A DNA stretch of 64,000 nt from the NCBI GenBank assembly GCA_024280375.1, contig JAJRQF010000028.1:1-64000 (forward strand). Reading direction: 5' to 3'. Positions 17,369 to 28,459 of the stretch are shown here, piece by piece. The translations under genes and the position numbers were made by a program. The DNA is from Alphaproteobacteria bacterium. GTDB taxonomy: Bacteria > Pseudomonadota > Alphaproteobacteria > Rhizobiales > Rhizobiaceae. Within the stretch, counting starts at the first letter, position 1. Every line of letters starts with the position of its first letter. The notes below the pieces were generated by a model that was given only the letters and a program-made list of their open reading frames with translations, was not told the origin of the DNA and made no database searches.

Positions 17369-20300
17369 TCAGAACTGGAAGCGAATTTGTGCTGTTATTC
17401 CTACAGCTTGAACCCGCTGTCCAAATTTATAATCACCCCTGACGCTCGCGGCAATTTCACGGATCCGCGAAGTCTCAGATGTGAAAATCTTCCGGTAGTT
17501 CACACCAGCACTAAATTCAGCATATAAACCCAGGTTTTGTGAATCAATAACCCTTTGTGTGCCTCCACTATCTGTAAACACAGATGACGGCGTATCACCA
17601 AATTCATTATACATTGTCACGGTAGCAAACGGAATATATGCTGAGAGATCAGAATCTTCTTCTTCCCCGCCGGTCACAAACACACGGTTGACGGTAATTC
17701 CGGCAAATCCGAGTATATCAGTCTGATCTTTCAATTTCAGTGTGCTTCCATCTGCAAACATGACGGTGTCTGTGCTGGATTGCGCATAGCTACCACCAAT
17801 TGCAGGAACCAGGTTGTAGCTTTCTTCACCAACCGGCACTTCGATTGAATATGCAGCTGTACCGGTAAGAGAGAAACGCTCGCTCTTGACCTTAACATTG
17901 TTCAATCCAACTGTAGTATTATTCAACTTGAAATCAGAATAATCAGCGCGACCCTGGATATCAGCGAAGAATGCGCCTTTTTGGAAGGAAGCATACCCAC
18001 CGATATACTGAGATTCGAAGGATGAAGAAGTCAAGCTGGTCGGCAATCTCGTCGATGACGTACCATTGTTAAATCCACCGGTAACGCCTGTCGCAATATC
18101 AACGCCCTTGCCTCTAATATTTAAACAACCGAAATCGATACCGCCCTGGAAACCCTGATAGCCGATTTTCGTTGAAATAGCGTCCCGACTTGCGGCACCT
18201 GGCGCACCCGACTTGCTATTAACCACAGCACGACCACCGGTTCCGCGGCCCCATGTACCTGGTGCACAGGTATCAGCATCAGGTGCAATGGGAGAAGCAA
18301 CAAACGGGCTTGATGGTCTATTCACTACAGCCCCGATCACCGACAATGTCGACTGAACACTCCCCGAAACACTACCAATTGCTGCCGTGTTCAGAACTGA
18401 ATTGACAACCCAGTCCCCATTGGCCGCCTGAACCAGTTTATACTCAATAATATTGCCCGCAGCCGGTAATGTACCATTTGTGTCGACAAAGCTGCCGGTA
18501 TTGGCCTGTGTCGGATCAATATCAACCACTATGATTGGCGTGTCTTGTAATGTTGGCGTACCAGCAAGAACATTAAAGTTGACAGTCGTTGCTCCACTGG
18601 TCGGCCCACCTCGCAGAACCAGAATATCACTCAATTGTAGGCCGCCAGGATTATTGCGGCTAAGGTCGATATCCACATCAAGAGTAGAAGTGCCAGATGC
18701 CGCAAATGTACCGTTGATCGTCAACTGGTCACCAAGTGCTCCGTCCTGCATTGAAATTCGACCTGTATTGTTAAACACAACATTTGGCCCGATGGTCGTA
18801 ATACCATTGACAGTAAATGTATTCAGGCTGGTGTTATTAAAATTCTCAACACCATTGAAATTAACAGCCCCGGTTGAAATCAACGTGCCATCATTTTGAA
18901 TTGTATCAATACCCGCCAATGTCGATGTGGCATTGGTAATACTCCAGGTCGCACCCGCATTATTGGTGAATGATGTGGTTGCGCCCGCACTCGACTGAAT
19001 AGCACCGAAAGCAGTGTCCACATTGATGAATGCAAACGAACCCGCCGTTACAGATATAGCCGATGCAGTACTGTTTGTCGTACTAAGCGTACCCAAATTA
19101 TTTACGATCAAAGAACCTGCAGAACTGATAATTGCCGCCGTATTGCCGGTTACCGTATGACCAACACCAATATTGATGGTAGCAGCACCGGCAGCACTTG
19201 CAACTCTAATGCCAGTACCAGATGTACCACTAACATTCCCACCGGTAGTAATTGTAATTGCACCGGTGGTTGTTGAGGCTGAAATACCGTCCGTCGCACC
19301 GGTTACAACACCGGTACGATTTATGATAACCGCGCCACCGGCAGTCGATGTGGCCAATATGCCTTCTGCCGCCGTACCTGTCACATTGCCTGTTCCGTTG
19401 ATGGTGATCGCGCCAGTGGTCGAAGTGGATATGATGCCCGGATCACCCGAAATTGCGCCGGTGACATTGATCAGCGTTATACCCGTTGTGGTTGTGGTTT
19501 GAATACCGTCATTGCCAACCGCAGTGCCGCCGGTGACGTTACCAGCACCGGTAACCGTAATATTGCCGGTGGTCGAGGTGGCATTGATGCCATCCGCCGT
19601 GCCGGTAACATTGCCACCAAGGGTAATCGTATTGGTTCCAGTGGCAGTAGTGGTCATAATACCTGTACCGGCAGATGCGCTGACAAGTCCGCCCGTAGTA
19701 ACCGCAGATGTACCAGCCCCGGTAGTTGATGTTGTAATTCCGGAAGTCGCGCCGGAAGCCGTTCCAATCGCCACATTAATGTTACCCGCTAACGTGGACA
19801 AAGCATTGATGCCGTCGCCCGCTGTACCGGTGATCAGGCCGGTGCGGAGAATGCCGATTGCACCCGATGAGGTATCAACGTCGATACCGTCTTGAGCACC
19901 CGTCACCGTGGTTGTCGTGATTGCAAGGCCAATATCCATGACCCCGGTGCCACCAACGACATTGATACCGTCACTGCCTGCACCCGCGCCTGATATATTG
20001 CCGTTGGCACCCGTATTGCCGATGTTTACTGTTCCTGTCAAAGCATTGGCATTGATACCATGGCCCGCTATACCGCTGATTGCACCATTGCCAACAATAA
20101 TCAGCGCCGCATTTGTCGTGGTTTGAATACCATCATTGCCACCCGAGATCGCGCCATTACCGGTTATAAATACTGTGCCTGCGCCGGCACCCACACCATC
20201 CTGCGTATTACCGGTAATGCTGGTATTGCCAGTCACATTGATCCTCGGCCCAGTGCTGGCACTTACACCGTTGGTTTGCCCCGAAATAACACCGTTGCTA

Positions 20301-23300
20301 CCTACTGAAATAATACCTGATGTCGATATGGCCAAAACACCATTACCGGCATCACCGGTGATGGTTCCGTTATTGCCAACATTTATTGCACCATTCACTG
20401 AAGTAGCATCAACACCATCTATGCCACCTCGAATATTGCCATTGCCATTGGTCATGCCAATGTTGATCAGGCCGTTACCTGAGTTCACATTGATGCCATC
20501 CAGTGTGGTTCCACGAATACCACCGGTAAGACCATTGGAATTAACCGTCACATTACCATTGGCAGAAACAATCAGAATGCCGTTTCCGACTGTACCGAGG
20601 ATAGTGCCAACACCTTGAGCCGCAGCTGCGCCGCCAACATTGACAGTGCCGCCACCGGATGTGGCATTAATACCGTTGCCCGCATTACCGGTGACCGAGG
20701 TCAAAGTGTTGATGTCAATCGCAGCGCCTGCTGTGACTGTGTTAATACCGTCCGTTCCACCAATTATCACACCGGAATTGCCGTGGATGGTAATTGTTGC
20801 CGCTACACCTGTCGATTGCGCGTCGATACCGAAACCTGTGGTACCTCTGACAAAAGCTGTACCACCCAGTTCAATATCGGTGGCACCCAACGCTGCCCGG
20901 GTCACAATACCCGCATCGGTACCAATGGCTGCACCAGACAAATCAACGGTGATGGTGCCGGCACCTGTATTGGTTATATCAATACCGTCATCGCCAAGGG
21001 TCGCAGTCCGTGCATTGCCCACGCCGGCGACTGTACCGCCAATGACATCGCCAATACCGGTGCCTGCCCCGGCAGCCGTACCAACCTGGATATTACCGGA
21101 AGTCGTGACATTAATACCATCGACAGCGTCGCCGGTTATTGTACCTGATCGCAGTATAATTACAGCACCTGAAGTGGAGCTGGCATTAATACCATTAATA
21201 AGCCCCCTCACTGTGCTCAAAGTGGTGTTCTGGCCGATCGAAGTTGTGCCTGTGGTGGTAGTGGTGGTAATTCCGTTTGAGAGGAGACCACGAATATTAC
21301 CATTGGCAGTAGTGTTGCCAATTGTAATATCGCCTGTCTGGCCAGTGGCCCTGATTCCGGTAGTCCCCCCAGAGATTCCCCCATTACCCTGGATATCGAT
21401 CGTCCCGGCACCTGCGACCCCGGCAACTATGCCAAAAGCAGTATTGCCGACTATATTACCCGTCGTGCCACTGCCGGTAATTGAAATGTCACCGATACCT
21501 GCCCCAGCACTGATACCACTGCCACCAGTGCCCAGAACTGTGAGCACGTTGGTCACTGTGATATTACCTGCACCGGCACCCGTATTAGCTACAATACCGC
21601 TACCCGCATTACCGGTAACCGAGGTCAACGTGTTGATGTCAATCAAGGTGCCCGCTGTCAGCGCGTTGATGCCATCCGTTGCACCAACAACGGTGCCTGA
21701 ATTGCCGTGGATGGTAATTGTACCGGTGCCGATGGTCTGGGCATCAATAGCTTCGCCTGCTGCGATGCCAGCACTGATAACCGATCCCATACCACCCAGT
21801 TCAATGTCGATATTGCCGTTGACTGCAGTGGCCAGAATACCATCGGTAACACCGGTGACCGTTCCAGCCACATCAATTGTGATGGTGCCCACACCAGCTG
21901 TCCTGACTTGAATACCTTGATTACCGCCCGTGACATCGCCAATGCCAGTGCCGCCTGGCATGTCTTCACCAATCTGGATATTGGTCGCGCCGGTCGAATT
22001 GACATTGATGCCGTCACCCGTCGTGCCGGTAATCAAACCCGTGCGCAATATCACCACGTTGCCCATGGTGGTGGTATCAACCTCGATACCGTCAATGCCA
22101 CCGGTGACAGTCGAAGTTGTGGCCGCAAGGCCGATATTCACAGTGCCAGTTGCAGAATTCACTTTTATGCCGTCACTACCACCGCCGGAAATATTGCCGT
22201 TGGCCGTAATGTTGCCAATGGTCACAGCGCCGCCAGCGGACTGAGCCTGAATACCAATGAGCAGATTGCTTGTGACCACACCCAGACCCTGGATATCAAT
22301 TGCGCCTCCGGTTGAGGTTGAAAGGATACCAATACCATTGCCGGTGACATTGTTACCACCGCTGATGGTGGTGGTGCCGGTTACAGCTGTCGTTCGGATT
22401 GCCGAACCCGTCGGGGCGGTCATTGTGCCGATCGCCGCATCCACCCCGATGGTGACCGTTCCCGCTCCGGTGGTCGATGCAAAAATTCCTCTCTGCCCAC
22501 CATTGACAGCGCCAGCATTGTTGACGGTGACATTGCCCGCACCGGTGGAAACCGCATTAATCGCTGTGCCGGTTGATGCCGTATTAAGGGTCACTGCACC
22601 TGAATCCACATCCACAATGCCTGATCCAGCATTGGTCGCATTAATACCGTGAGAGGCGGCCACAGCAACGGAAGTATTTTCGGTCAAACCACTGCGGCTG
22701 ACGATAACCGCACCAGCGCCCGCTGTAACATGAGCATTAATAACTGTTGACCCGGCACCGGTCGATGTCGTTGCACCACCACCTGAAACTGTGACTGCAC
22801 CAAGGGCAACCGTTGCTTGCGCATCAATACCGAAAGTACCGCCTGAAATTGCTCCGGCACCAGTAACCGTGTTGAGGCCAGCATCTGTGCGGGTCAATAC
22901 ACCGACTTCATTTGTGCCGGTAATTGTACGCGCAGCATTTGCGGTTACCGTGATTGCTCCGTTGCCGCCAGCCGTTGTTACCTCAACGCCGTCTGTATCT
23001 CCCAAAATATTGCCATCGCGATTGATGATAACAGTTCCATTGCCGCCAGTGGTTGAAACCAGAACGCCTTCATCACCTAAACCAGTAACAGCACCCACGC
23101 CGTTCAGCGTGAAATTGGCCCCAGCAAGGGAATTGAACACCACACCCGGATCGCCAATAATCGCGCCGGTGACACTGACAGTTGTAGCGCCATCAGCAGT
23201 GATATCAATGCCGTCACTATTAATACCATTGCTGCCAGTTATAATCGTTAAAGCATTGCCCCCGGTGACCATTACTGTACCACTACCGGTCGACATTATA

Positions 23301-26300
23301 TTAATGCCGTCGCCGCCCGTGCCCGTAATGTCGCCGCCATTGGCACTGACGGTTAGCAGCACATTGCCGACACCGGCATTGGCAAGCACGATACCATTGC
23401 TGGCGCCACTGACAGCGTTGCCGGTTGTGACCGTCAAATCACCTGCCCCAGAACTGTTAAGATTAATGCCGTCGTTGGCACTGACGATGGCAGGAGCCGT
23501 GTTACCAGCCGTCAGGGTAATAGCCCCGTTGTTTGTAGCAAAAATTCCACTGGTAGTAAGCGCACTAATCGTGCCGCCCGTAGCCGTAAGCGCATAACTC
23601 GTAGTATTGACGGTCGCATTTGGATTGATTGTACCAGCTGTGCCGAAAAACCCGGATACATTGATTATGCCGTCTTGCAGAGTTCCTGCCGCTTCCACCA
23701 ATAGCGCCTGTACAGAATGGGTCTTAGTACCCAAATCCAGCGAACCACTTGAAACCAGAACACTGGCAGACCCCGTACCCAGACTACCGGCAACCGATGC
23801 CGTCAGCGCCGCACCAGATACAATGATATTTCCTGAAATCGTATTGCCCGTATTATCGAGGCTTGATGTGCCGCCTGAGAAAGTAATGCCACTATTACTC
23901 GCAGCACCCGACAGCACACCGCCAATGGCGGAATTGCCGGTAAGCGTGAGCGTGCCGCTATTCGTCAGGGCGACGTTACCTGCGCCATTGATGGATGTTA
24001 TAGTTTCATCACCCGCATCAACAGTAAATGTTCCAGCATTGTTAATGGCGGCACCAGCGGCAAGTGCGCTGCCGTCAACAATCAGCGAACCAGTAGCACT
24101 AGTCGAGATCACTGTAGAAACAAGAGAGCCATTTGCACCAGTAACACTCAAGCTGCCGGAATTGACAGATGTAGTGCCGGTATAGAGGTTTGCACCGGTC
24201 AAGATCAGAGCACCATTAGTGGCTAGATTACCATCACCGGAAATCACACCGGACAAAGTTCCGCCGGCGCCATTACTACCTGTCGTCAGGGTCGCAGCTG
24301 CATCAATAGAAACATTACCCGCGCCGTCCAAACCGTTAATCGCCTCAGATGCCGCTATATTGAGCGTTGCCCCGGCACTAACATTTACGGTGCCACTGGT
24401 ATTGGAAATAGCATCACCACCCGTCAGGCGCAGTGTGCCAACAGTAATATTAGTATTACCCTGATAGCTGTTGTTACCGGACAGCACGAGCGTTCCGGCA
24501 CCAGTTTTTTGAATATCCCGCGGACCATTGGATTCGGAAATCACACCCGATTGAGTGGCCGTATTGCCAACTCCAGTTACCTGAAGTTGCGTCGTATCTG
24601 AATTGACGTTGATCGCATTGGCCACGCTGATGCCATTGGCGTAGTCAATAATCGAACCCGTGGTGGTGATCGTGCCGCCGCCGCCAATTGCACCGGTCGC
24701 ACCCAAAGAAAGAACGCCAGTACCGCCAACAGTTACATCGCCGGTAATCGCACCGGCAACATTTAAAGCGAGCGTTCCGGCAGAAACCGTGGTGCCGCCC
24801 AAATAGGTATTAGCTCCAGTAAACACCTGGGTATTTGCCCCGGCTTTTGTATATGAACCATTTCCAGAAATTCCACCGCTGAAAACATTAGTACCTGCTA
24901 AACCGGCAGTGATCAGACCTTGACCTGCATCAATAACCACGCTTCCAGCACCGGTCAGGCCTCCAATGGTCTCGCCAGCAACAATTTGAAACGTGCCTGC
25001 AGCCTGCACATCAACAATTGAATTATTGCCGATGGCGGCATTACCAGAAACCTGCAGTGTACCGGCAGTAACTGTGGTGGTGCCAGAATAGGTGTTGGTG
25101 CCTGAGAGTAACAATGTGCCAGTGCCAGCTTTGGTCAGGCTACCGCCAATGCCGGAAATAGCACCAGAAACCGTCTGATTACCGGCGTTGCCAGTTGTCA
25201 ATGTATTGTTATTGAGTACAATCGCACCGGCACCTGAAATTGAACCAATAGTTTCATCACTGCCGGTCAGCTCAAATGTGCCAGCATTAGTAACCAGTTG
25301 AGCATCATTGATCGCATTACCGCCAGCACCATTTAACCGCAATGTGCCACCTGCGATATTGATGCTTGAAGTTGTTAAAATACTACCCGAACCGGAAATT
25401 TCCAGTATCCCTGCACTGACGGATGTCGCGCCAGTATAATCATTAACACCGGAAAGGGTTTGATTGCCCGCGCCGGTTTTGGTCAGCCCACCACCACCGG
25501 AAATGATGCCGGCAAAGTTGGCAGCACCCCCAGGATTAAGCGTCAGGAGATTACCGCCATTGGTAACTGTACCTGAAGCACCATTGAGACCGCCAATGGT
25601 TTCGTCACCAGTGAGCGTAAGATTAGCCGTACCAGAAATATTCACAGTTGCCGTATTAGCGAGAGATGAGCCAGCTACCTGCAATATAGCGTTATTTTGA
25701 ATATTAACTGTGGTTGAATTAATAGAACCGGTAATATTTAAAGTACCGGCATCAACGGTGGCCGTTCCATTGTGAATGCTACCGCCCGAGAGAGTTAGAG
25801 TGCCCGTGCCAGACTTTACAAATTCTCCGCTAGCAAATAGTCCACCAGAAACAGTTGCAGATGTAGCGGCATCGACATTAACATTAGCGCTACCAGTGAA
25901 ACCAATGTCATTTGCAAACAACACTGTGTCCTGCAAATCAAGCGTGGTTCCATTTGCCAGGCTAACATCAACCGCACCATTGAAGGCGGCACTGGTTGCT
26001 ACCGACAAGGTACCACCTGAAACATTGAGAGTACCGCCGGTCAATCCGCTGATATTACCAGCAATGACAAGAGTTCCTGCACCGGTTTTATTGAGCGATA
26101 CAGCGCCACCACCAAATTCAACAAGATTGTTGGCAATTGACGCGGTAGCCGCCCCATTGGAAACATTAATAACTCGCGTGCCTGGTACAAGTCGAATGCT
26201 ACTGCCAGTCAAAACATAACCATCAACATTGAACTCAATATCTGTCGTCGACGGATCATTGATCACGTTAACAGCACCGCCACCGGTTCCAAAGAGTATA

Positions 26301-26614
26301 TCAATATTGTCCGTATAAGTGGTATTAAACCCACCACTGGAATCAACCCAGTTGAACGGCGGGGCATTCGAGCCATCCCAAGTACCGGCACCACCATTCA
26401 CCACATTGATATCGCCGACGCCAACGCCATCGTTGTTCCCATCCCATAGCTGCTGTTGCGCGCCCGCATCAACAGAAGCAATCGCCATGCCTGCAACAAA
26501 TGCAACTGCCACAATTGCAGTCGATCTCAACAACCCTTTGCGCTGTCGCGCTAAACAACTGCGGTGTGCTACCGGTGCTTGATTGTTTTTTGATGCTTGG
26601 AAAAGGGCGCTCAT
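17369..26614 (-). CDS. Giant autotransporter adhesin (type Va secretion)
   Basis: About 3081 residues. The N-terminus has an extended signal peptide (basic CLARQRKGLLRS, hydrophobic TAIVAVAFVAGMAIA, cleavage near DAGAQ) and then a TWDG-type start. Residues ~170-880 hold many autotransporter-associated beta-strand repeats with the pattern GAGTLVLSG...YTGTTTV..GTL. Residues ~1040-2510 are a different, longer array of Gly/Thr/Asn/Ile-rich units such as GNVTGTADGINATSTTG, consistent with a very long beta-helix. Residues ~2785-3081 are the outer-membrane beta-barrel, ending in FQF with terminal Phe. The ATG at 26614 is preferred to a TTG at 26629. Likely role: surface adhesin or biofilm factor. 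Almost no Cys or Lys occurs in the repeat region, and a terminator follows. Confidence 0.93.
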   Translation of the reverse strand: MSALFQASKNNQAPVAHRSCLARQRKGLLRSTAIVAVAFVAGMAIASVDAGAQQQLWDGNNDGVGVGDINVVNGGAGTWDGSNAPPFNWVDSSGGFNTTYTDNIDILFGTGGGAVNVINDPSTTDIEFNVDGYVLTGSSIRLVPGTRVINVSNGAATASIANNLVEFGGGAVSLNKTGAGTLVIAGNISGLTGGTLNVSGGTLSVATSAAFNGAVDVSLANGTTLDLQDTVLFANDIGFTGSANVNVDAATSATVSGGLFASGEFVKSGTGTLTLSGGSIHNGTATVDAGTLNITGSINSTTVNIQNNAILQVAGSSLANTATVNISGTANLTLTGDETIGGLNGASGTVTNGGNLLTLNPGGAANFAGIISGGGGLTKTGAGNQTLSGVNDYTGATSVSAGILEISGSGSILTTSSINIAGGTLRLNGAGGNAINDAQLVTNAGTFELTGSDETIGSISGAGAIVLNNNTLTTGNAGNQTVSGAISGIGGSLTKAGTGTLLLSGTNTYSGTTTVTAGTLQVSGNAAIGNNSIVDVQAAGTFQIVAGETIGGLTGAGSVVIDAGQGLITAGLAGTNVFSGGISGNGSYTKAGANTQVFTGANTYLGGTTVSAGTLALNVAGAITGDVTVGGTGVLSLGATGAIGGGGTITTTGSIIDYANGISVANAINVNSDTTQLQVTGVGNTATQSGVISESNGPRDIQKTGAGTLVLSGNNSYQGNTNITVGTLRLTGGDAISNTSGTVNVSAGATLNIAASEAINGLDGAGNVSIDAAATLTTGSNGAGGTLSGVISGDGNLATNGALILTGANLYTGTTSVNSGSLSVTGANGSLVSTVISTSATGSLIVDGSALAAGAAINNAGTFTVDAGDETITSINGAGNVALTNSGTLTLTGNSAIGGVLSGAASNSGITFSGGTSSLDNTGNTISGNIIVSGAALTASVAGSLGTGSASVLVSSGSLDLGTKTHSVQALLVEAAGTLQDGIINVSGFFGTAGTINPNATVNTTSYALTATGGTISALTTSGIFATNNGAITLTAGNTAPAIVSANDGINLNSSGAGDLTVTTGNAVSGASNGIVLANAGVGNVLLTVSANGGDITGTGGDGINIMSTGSGTVMVTGGNALTIITGSNGINSDGIDITADGATTVSVTGAIIGDPGVVFNSLAGANFTLNGVGAVTGLGDEGVLVSTTGGNGTVIINRDGNILGDTDGVEVTTAGGNGAITVTANAARTITGTNEVGVLTRTDAGLNTVTGAGAISGGTFGIDAQATVALGAVTVSGGGATTSTGAGSTVINAHVTAGAGAVIVSRSGLTENTSVAVAASHGINATNAGSGIVDVDSGAVTLNTASTGTAINAVSTGAGNVTVNNAGAVNGGQRGIFASTTGAGTVTIGVDAAIGTMTAPTGSAIRTTAVTGTTTISGGNNVTGNGIGILSTSTGGAIDIQGLGVVTSNLLIGIQAQSAGGAVTIGNITANGNISGGGSDGIKVNSATGTVNIGLAATTSTVTGGIDGIEVDTTTMGNVVILRTGLITGTTGDGINVNSTGATNIQIGEDMPGGTGIGDVTGGNQGIQVRTAGVGTITIDVAGTVTGVTDGILATAVNGNIDIELGGMGSVISAGIAAGEAIDAQTIGTGTITIHGNSGTVVGATDGINALTAGTLIDINTLTSVTGNAGSGIVANTGAGAGNITVTNVLTVLGTGGSGISAGAGIGDISITGSGTTGNIVGNTAFGIVAGVAGAGTIDIQGNGGISGGTTGIRATGQTGDITIGNTTANGNIRGLLSNGITTTTTTGTTSIGQNTTLSTVRGLINGINASSTSGAVIILRSGTITGDAVDGINVTTSGNIQVGTAAGAGTGIGDVIGGTVAGVGNARTATLGDDGIDITNTGAGTITVDLSGAAIGTDAGIVTRAALGATDIELGGTAFVRGTTGFGIDAQSTGVAATITIHGNSGVIIGGTDGINTVTAGAAIDINTLTSVTGNAGNGINATSGGGTVNVGGAAAAQGVGTILGTVGNGILIVSANGNVTVNSNGLTGGIRGTTLDGINVNSGNGLINIGMTNGNGNIRGGIDGVDATSVNGAINVGNNGTITGDAGNGVLAISTSGIISVGSNGVISGQTNGVSASTGPRINVTGNTSITGNTQDGVGAGAGTVFITGNGAISGGNDGIQTTTNAALIIVGNGAISGIAGHGINANALTGTVNIGNTGANGNISGAGAGSDGINVVGGTGVMDIGLAITTTTVTGAQDGIDVDTSSGAIGILRTGLITGTAGDGINALSTLAGNINVAIGTASGATSGITTSTTGAGTSAVTTGGLVSASAGTGIMTTTATGTNTITLGGNVTGTADGINATSTTGNITVTGAGNVTGGTAVGNDGIQTTTTTGITLINVTGAISGDPGIISTSTTGAITINGTGNVTGTAAEGILATSTAGGAVIINRTGVVTGATDGISASTTTGAITITTGGNVSGTSGTGIRVASAAGAATINIGVGHTVTGNTAAIISSAGSLIVNNLGTLSTTNSTASAISVTAGSFAFINVDTAFGAIQSSAGATTSFTNNAGATWSITNATSTLAGIDTIQNDGTLISTGAVNFNGVENFNNTSLNTFTVNGITTIGPNVVFNNTGRISMQDGALGDQLTINGTFAASGTSTLDVDIDLSRNNPGGLQLSDILVLRGGPTSGATTVNFNVLAGTPTLQDTPIIVVDIDPTQANTGSFVDTNGTLPAAGNIIEYKLVQAANGDWVVNSVLNTAAIGSVSGSVQSTLSVIGAVVNRPSSPFVASPIAPDADTCAPGTWGRGTGGRAVVNSKSGAPGAASRDAISTKIGYQGFQGGIDFGCLNIRGKGVDIATGVTGGFNNGTSSTRLPTSLTSSSFESQYIGGYASFQKGAFFADIQGRADYSDFKLNNTTVGLNNVKVKSERFSLTGTAAYSIEVPVGEESYNLVPAIGGSYAQSSTDTVMFADGSTLKLKDQTDILGFAGITVNRVFVTGGEEEDSDLSAYIPFATVTMYNEFGDTPSSVFTDSGGTQRVIDSQNLGLYAEFSAGVNYRKIFTSETSRIREIAASVRGDYKFGQRVQAVGITAQIRFQF
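20670..22222 (-). repeat. Higher-order duplication inside the autotransporter gene
   Basis: Two blocks of roughly 210 residues are near copies: about 22222 down to 21590, and about 21325 down to 20670, spaced about 900 bp. Both start with TANGNI-like turns. Both then run through TTTSTV/TTLSTV, VILRTGLITG or VIILRSGTITG, GTGIGDV, TIHGNSG and end in DINTLTSVTGNAG. Long identical DNA stretches near 20690 and 21620 indicate recent duplication. A third, shorter relative begins near 20030. Confidence 0.8.
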
Positions 26615-27143
26615 AATCCGTACTCTCAATTCAATATACTATCAATTTCAACGCATTGGACCATAAATTGGCACAATACTCCCCAAAATCGTCTTAGATT
26701 CTCCACATAATTGCCAAAATTCAGCCCCGAAGTCCATCCCAACCAAGTCCATATTAACGAAATATTAACAATAAGCCTGGTTTGTGGTAAATTTAGCACA
26801 ACAATAACGGGCTAAACATTATATTTCAATTCCGTAACATGTTGTTATCATAGTTAATCCTCGCGCGAATAAGTATCTCAAAAATCGCCGAATCACCTGT
26901 TATTTCCTGCAAGGTTTATCCACAAAATCAGTGAATTAATATCCAGCTATCTCACAAGAATAACAGGTGTAAACCGCAACCAGAAAGCGAAGCATTGCGG
27001 CAACATCACTCAAATATGAGCAAGATAAAACCACATCGCCAAAAACTTATTGCGGCATTATTGAGGGTATGAAAACTTGAATTTTCAGAGTACTGCAGCC
27101 TGACAAACGATTCCCAAATTGCAAATTTACAAGGTCGCACAAA
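26615..27143. other. AT-rich intergenic region between autotransporter and purB
   Basis: A 529-bp gap holds the divergent upstream regions of the autotransporter gene and purB, so both promoters should be here. It is AT-rich with several short A/T runs (around 26750-26860). One perfect DnaA-box-like TTATCCACA occurs at 26916-26924. No open frame, tRNA or strong hairpin was found, and no promoter stands out clearly enough to call. Confidence 0.6.
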
Positions 27144-28445
27144 ATGGTCCCACGTTATTCACGCCCGGAAATGGTCCAAATCTGGTCACCAGAAACTAAG
27201 TTTCGCATCTGGTTTGAAATCGAGGCCCATGCTTGTGATGCCCTGGCTGATCTTGGTGTGATACCAAAGGAATCGGCCAAAACAATCTGGGAAAAAGCCG
27301 GAAATGTTGAATTTGATGTCGATCGCATTGATGAGATCGAGCGCGAAACCAAGCATGATGTAATCGCATTTCTCACCCATCTGGCTGAAATCGTTGGCGA
27401 TGACGCACGCTTTATTCATCAGGGCATGACCTCATCTGACGTACTTGATACCTGCTTTAATGTGCAACTGACACGCGCCGCGGACATGCTGCTAGAGGGC
27501 TTGGATAAATTACTCGCAGTTCTGAAAACCCGCGCAATGGAACATAAAAACACGGTCTGCATCGGCCGCTCCCACGGCATTCATGCGGAACCCGTTACCT
27601 TTGGGCTGAAAATGGCTGAAGCCTATGCAGAATTTGAGCGCTGCAAGAAGCGACTGGAATTTGCCCGCGAGGAAATCTCCACTTGCGCAATTTCTGGAGC
27701 GGTCGGCACATTCGCCAATATCGACCCGCAGATTGAGGCCCATGTGGCAGAAAAAATGGGGCTTATCCCGGAGCCGGTTTCCACCCAGGTGATTCCGCGC
27801 GATCGCCACGCGATGTTTTTTGCAAGCCTCGGGGTCATCGCCTCATCCATTGAACGCCTGGCAACCGAGGTTCGCCACCTGCAGCGCACCGAAGTGCTTG
27901 AGGTTGAGGAATTCTTTTCCAAAGGGCAAAAGGGTTCATCCGCCATGCCGCACAAGCGTAACCCGGTATTATCAGAAAATCTCACCGGCCTTGCCCGCAT
28001 GGTTCGCGCCTATGCGATGCCGGCAATGGAAAATGTGGCGCTCTGGCACGAACGTGACATTTCCCACTCCTCAGTCGAACGGATGATCGGACCTGATGCG
28101 ACCATCACACTTGATTTTGCCCTTGCCCGGCTCACCGGTTTGATGGAAAAGCTGGTGATTTACCCTGATAATATGATGCGAAATCTCAATCAATTTCGCG
28201 GATTGGTCCATTCGCAGCGGGTATTGCTGGCGCTCACGCAGGCAGGCGTATCGCGCGAAGACTCCTACCGTCTGGTACAACGCAATGCCATGCGCGTATG
28301 GGAAGAGGGCAAGGATTTCCTTGAAGAGCTATTGGCCGACGACGAAGTGGTGAAGGCGCTTGGCGAGAAAGAAATTCGCGAGAAATTCGACCTTGGCTAT
28401 CACACCAAACATGTGGATACGATTTTTGCGCGGGTGTTTGGGTAG
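27144..28445 (+). CDS. purB: Adenylosuccinate lyase
   Basis: It catalyses two steps of purine synthesis: SAICAR to AICAR, and adenylosuccinate to AMP, each releasing fumarate. The 433-residue protein belongs to the fumarase/aspartase superfamily. It begins MVPRYSRPEMVQIWS, carries TSSDVLDT and the conserved GRSHGIHAEP. It also has the signature loop KGSSAMPHKRNPV with the catalytic Ser. It stands alone, convergent with merR after a 14-base gap. Confidence 0.97.
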   Translation: MVPRYSRPEMVQIWSPETKFRIWFEIEAHACDALADLGVIPKESAKTIWEKAGNVEFDVDRIDEIERETKHDVIAFLTHLAEIVGDDARFIHQGMTSSDVLDTCFNVQLTRAADMLLEGLDKLLAVLKTRAMEHKNTVCIGRSHGIHAEPVTFGLKMAEAYAEFERCKKRLEFAREEISTCAISGAVGTFANIDPQIEAHVAEKMGLIPEPVSTQVIPRDRHAMFFASLGVIASSIERLATEVRHLQRTEVLEVEEFFSKGQKGSSAMPHKRNPVLSENLTGLARMVRAYAMPAMENVALWHERDISHSSVERMIGPDATITLDFALARLTGLMEKLVIYPDNMMRNLNQFRGLVHSQRVLLALTQAGVSREDSYRLVQRNAMRVWEEGKDFLEELLADDEVVKALGEKEIREKFDLGYHTKHVDTIFARVFG

Positions 28446-28459
28446 TGTCGATTAACGCG

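Noticed and set aside
19173-24464. Long open frames on the plus strand opposite the autotransporter (up to ~420 codons, Pro/Val/Ala-rich)
   Set aside because: They are antisense shadows of a Gly/Thr/Asn/Ile-rich repeat gene, which leaves few stop codons on the other strand; their composition simply mirrors the real gene.
26916-26924. Perfect DnaA-box TTATCCACA upstream of purB, possible origin
   Set aside because: Only one box was found and no AT-rich unwinding element or dnaA, hemE or parA genes lie nearby. A 9-mer like this occurs by chance.
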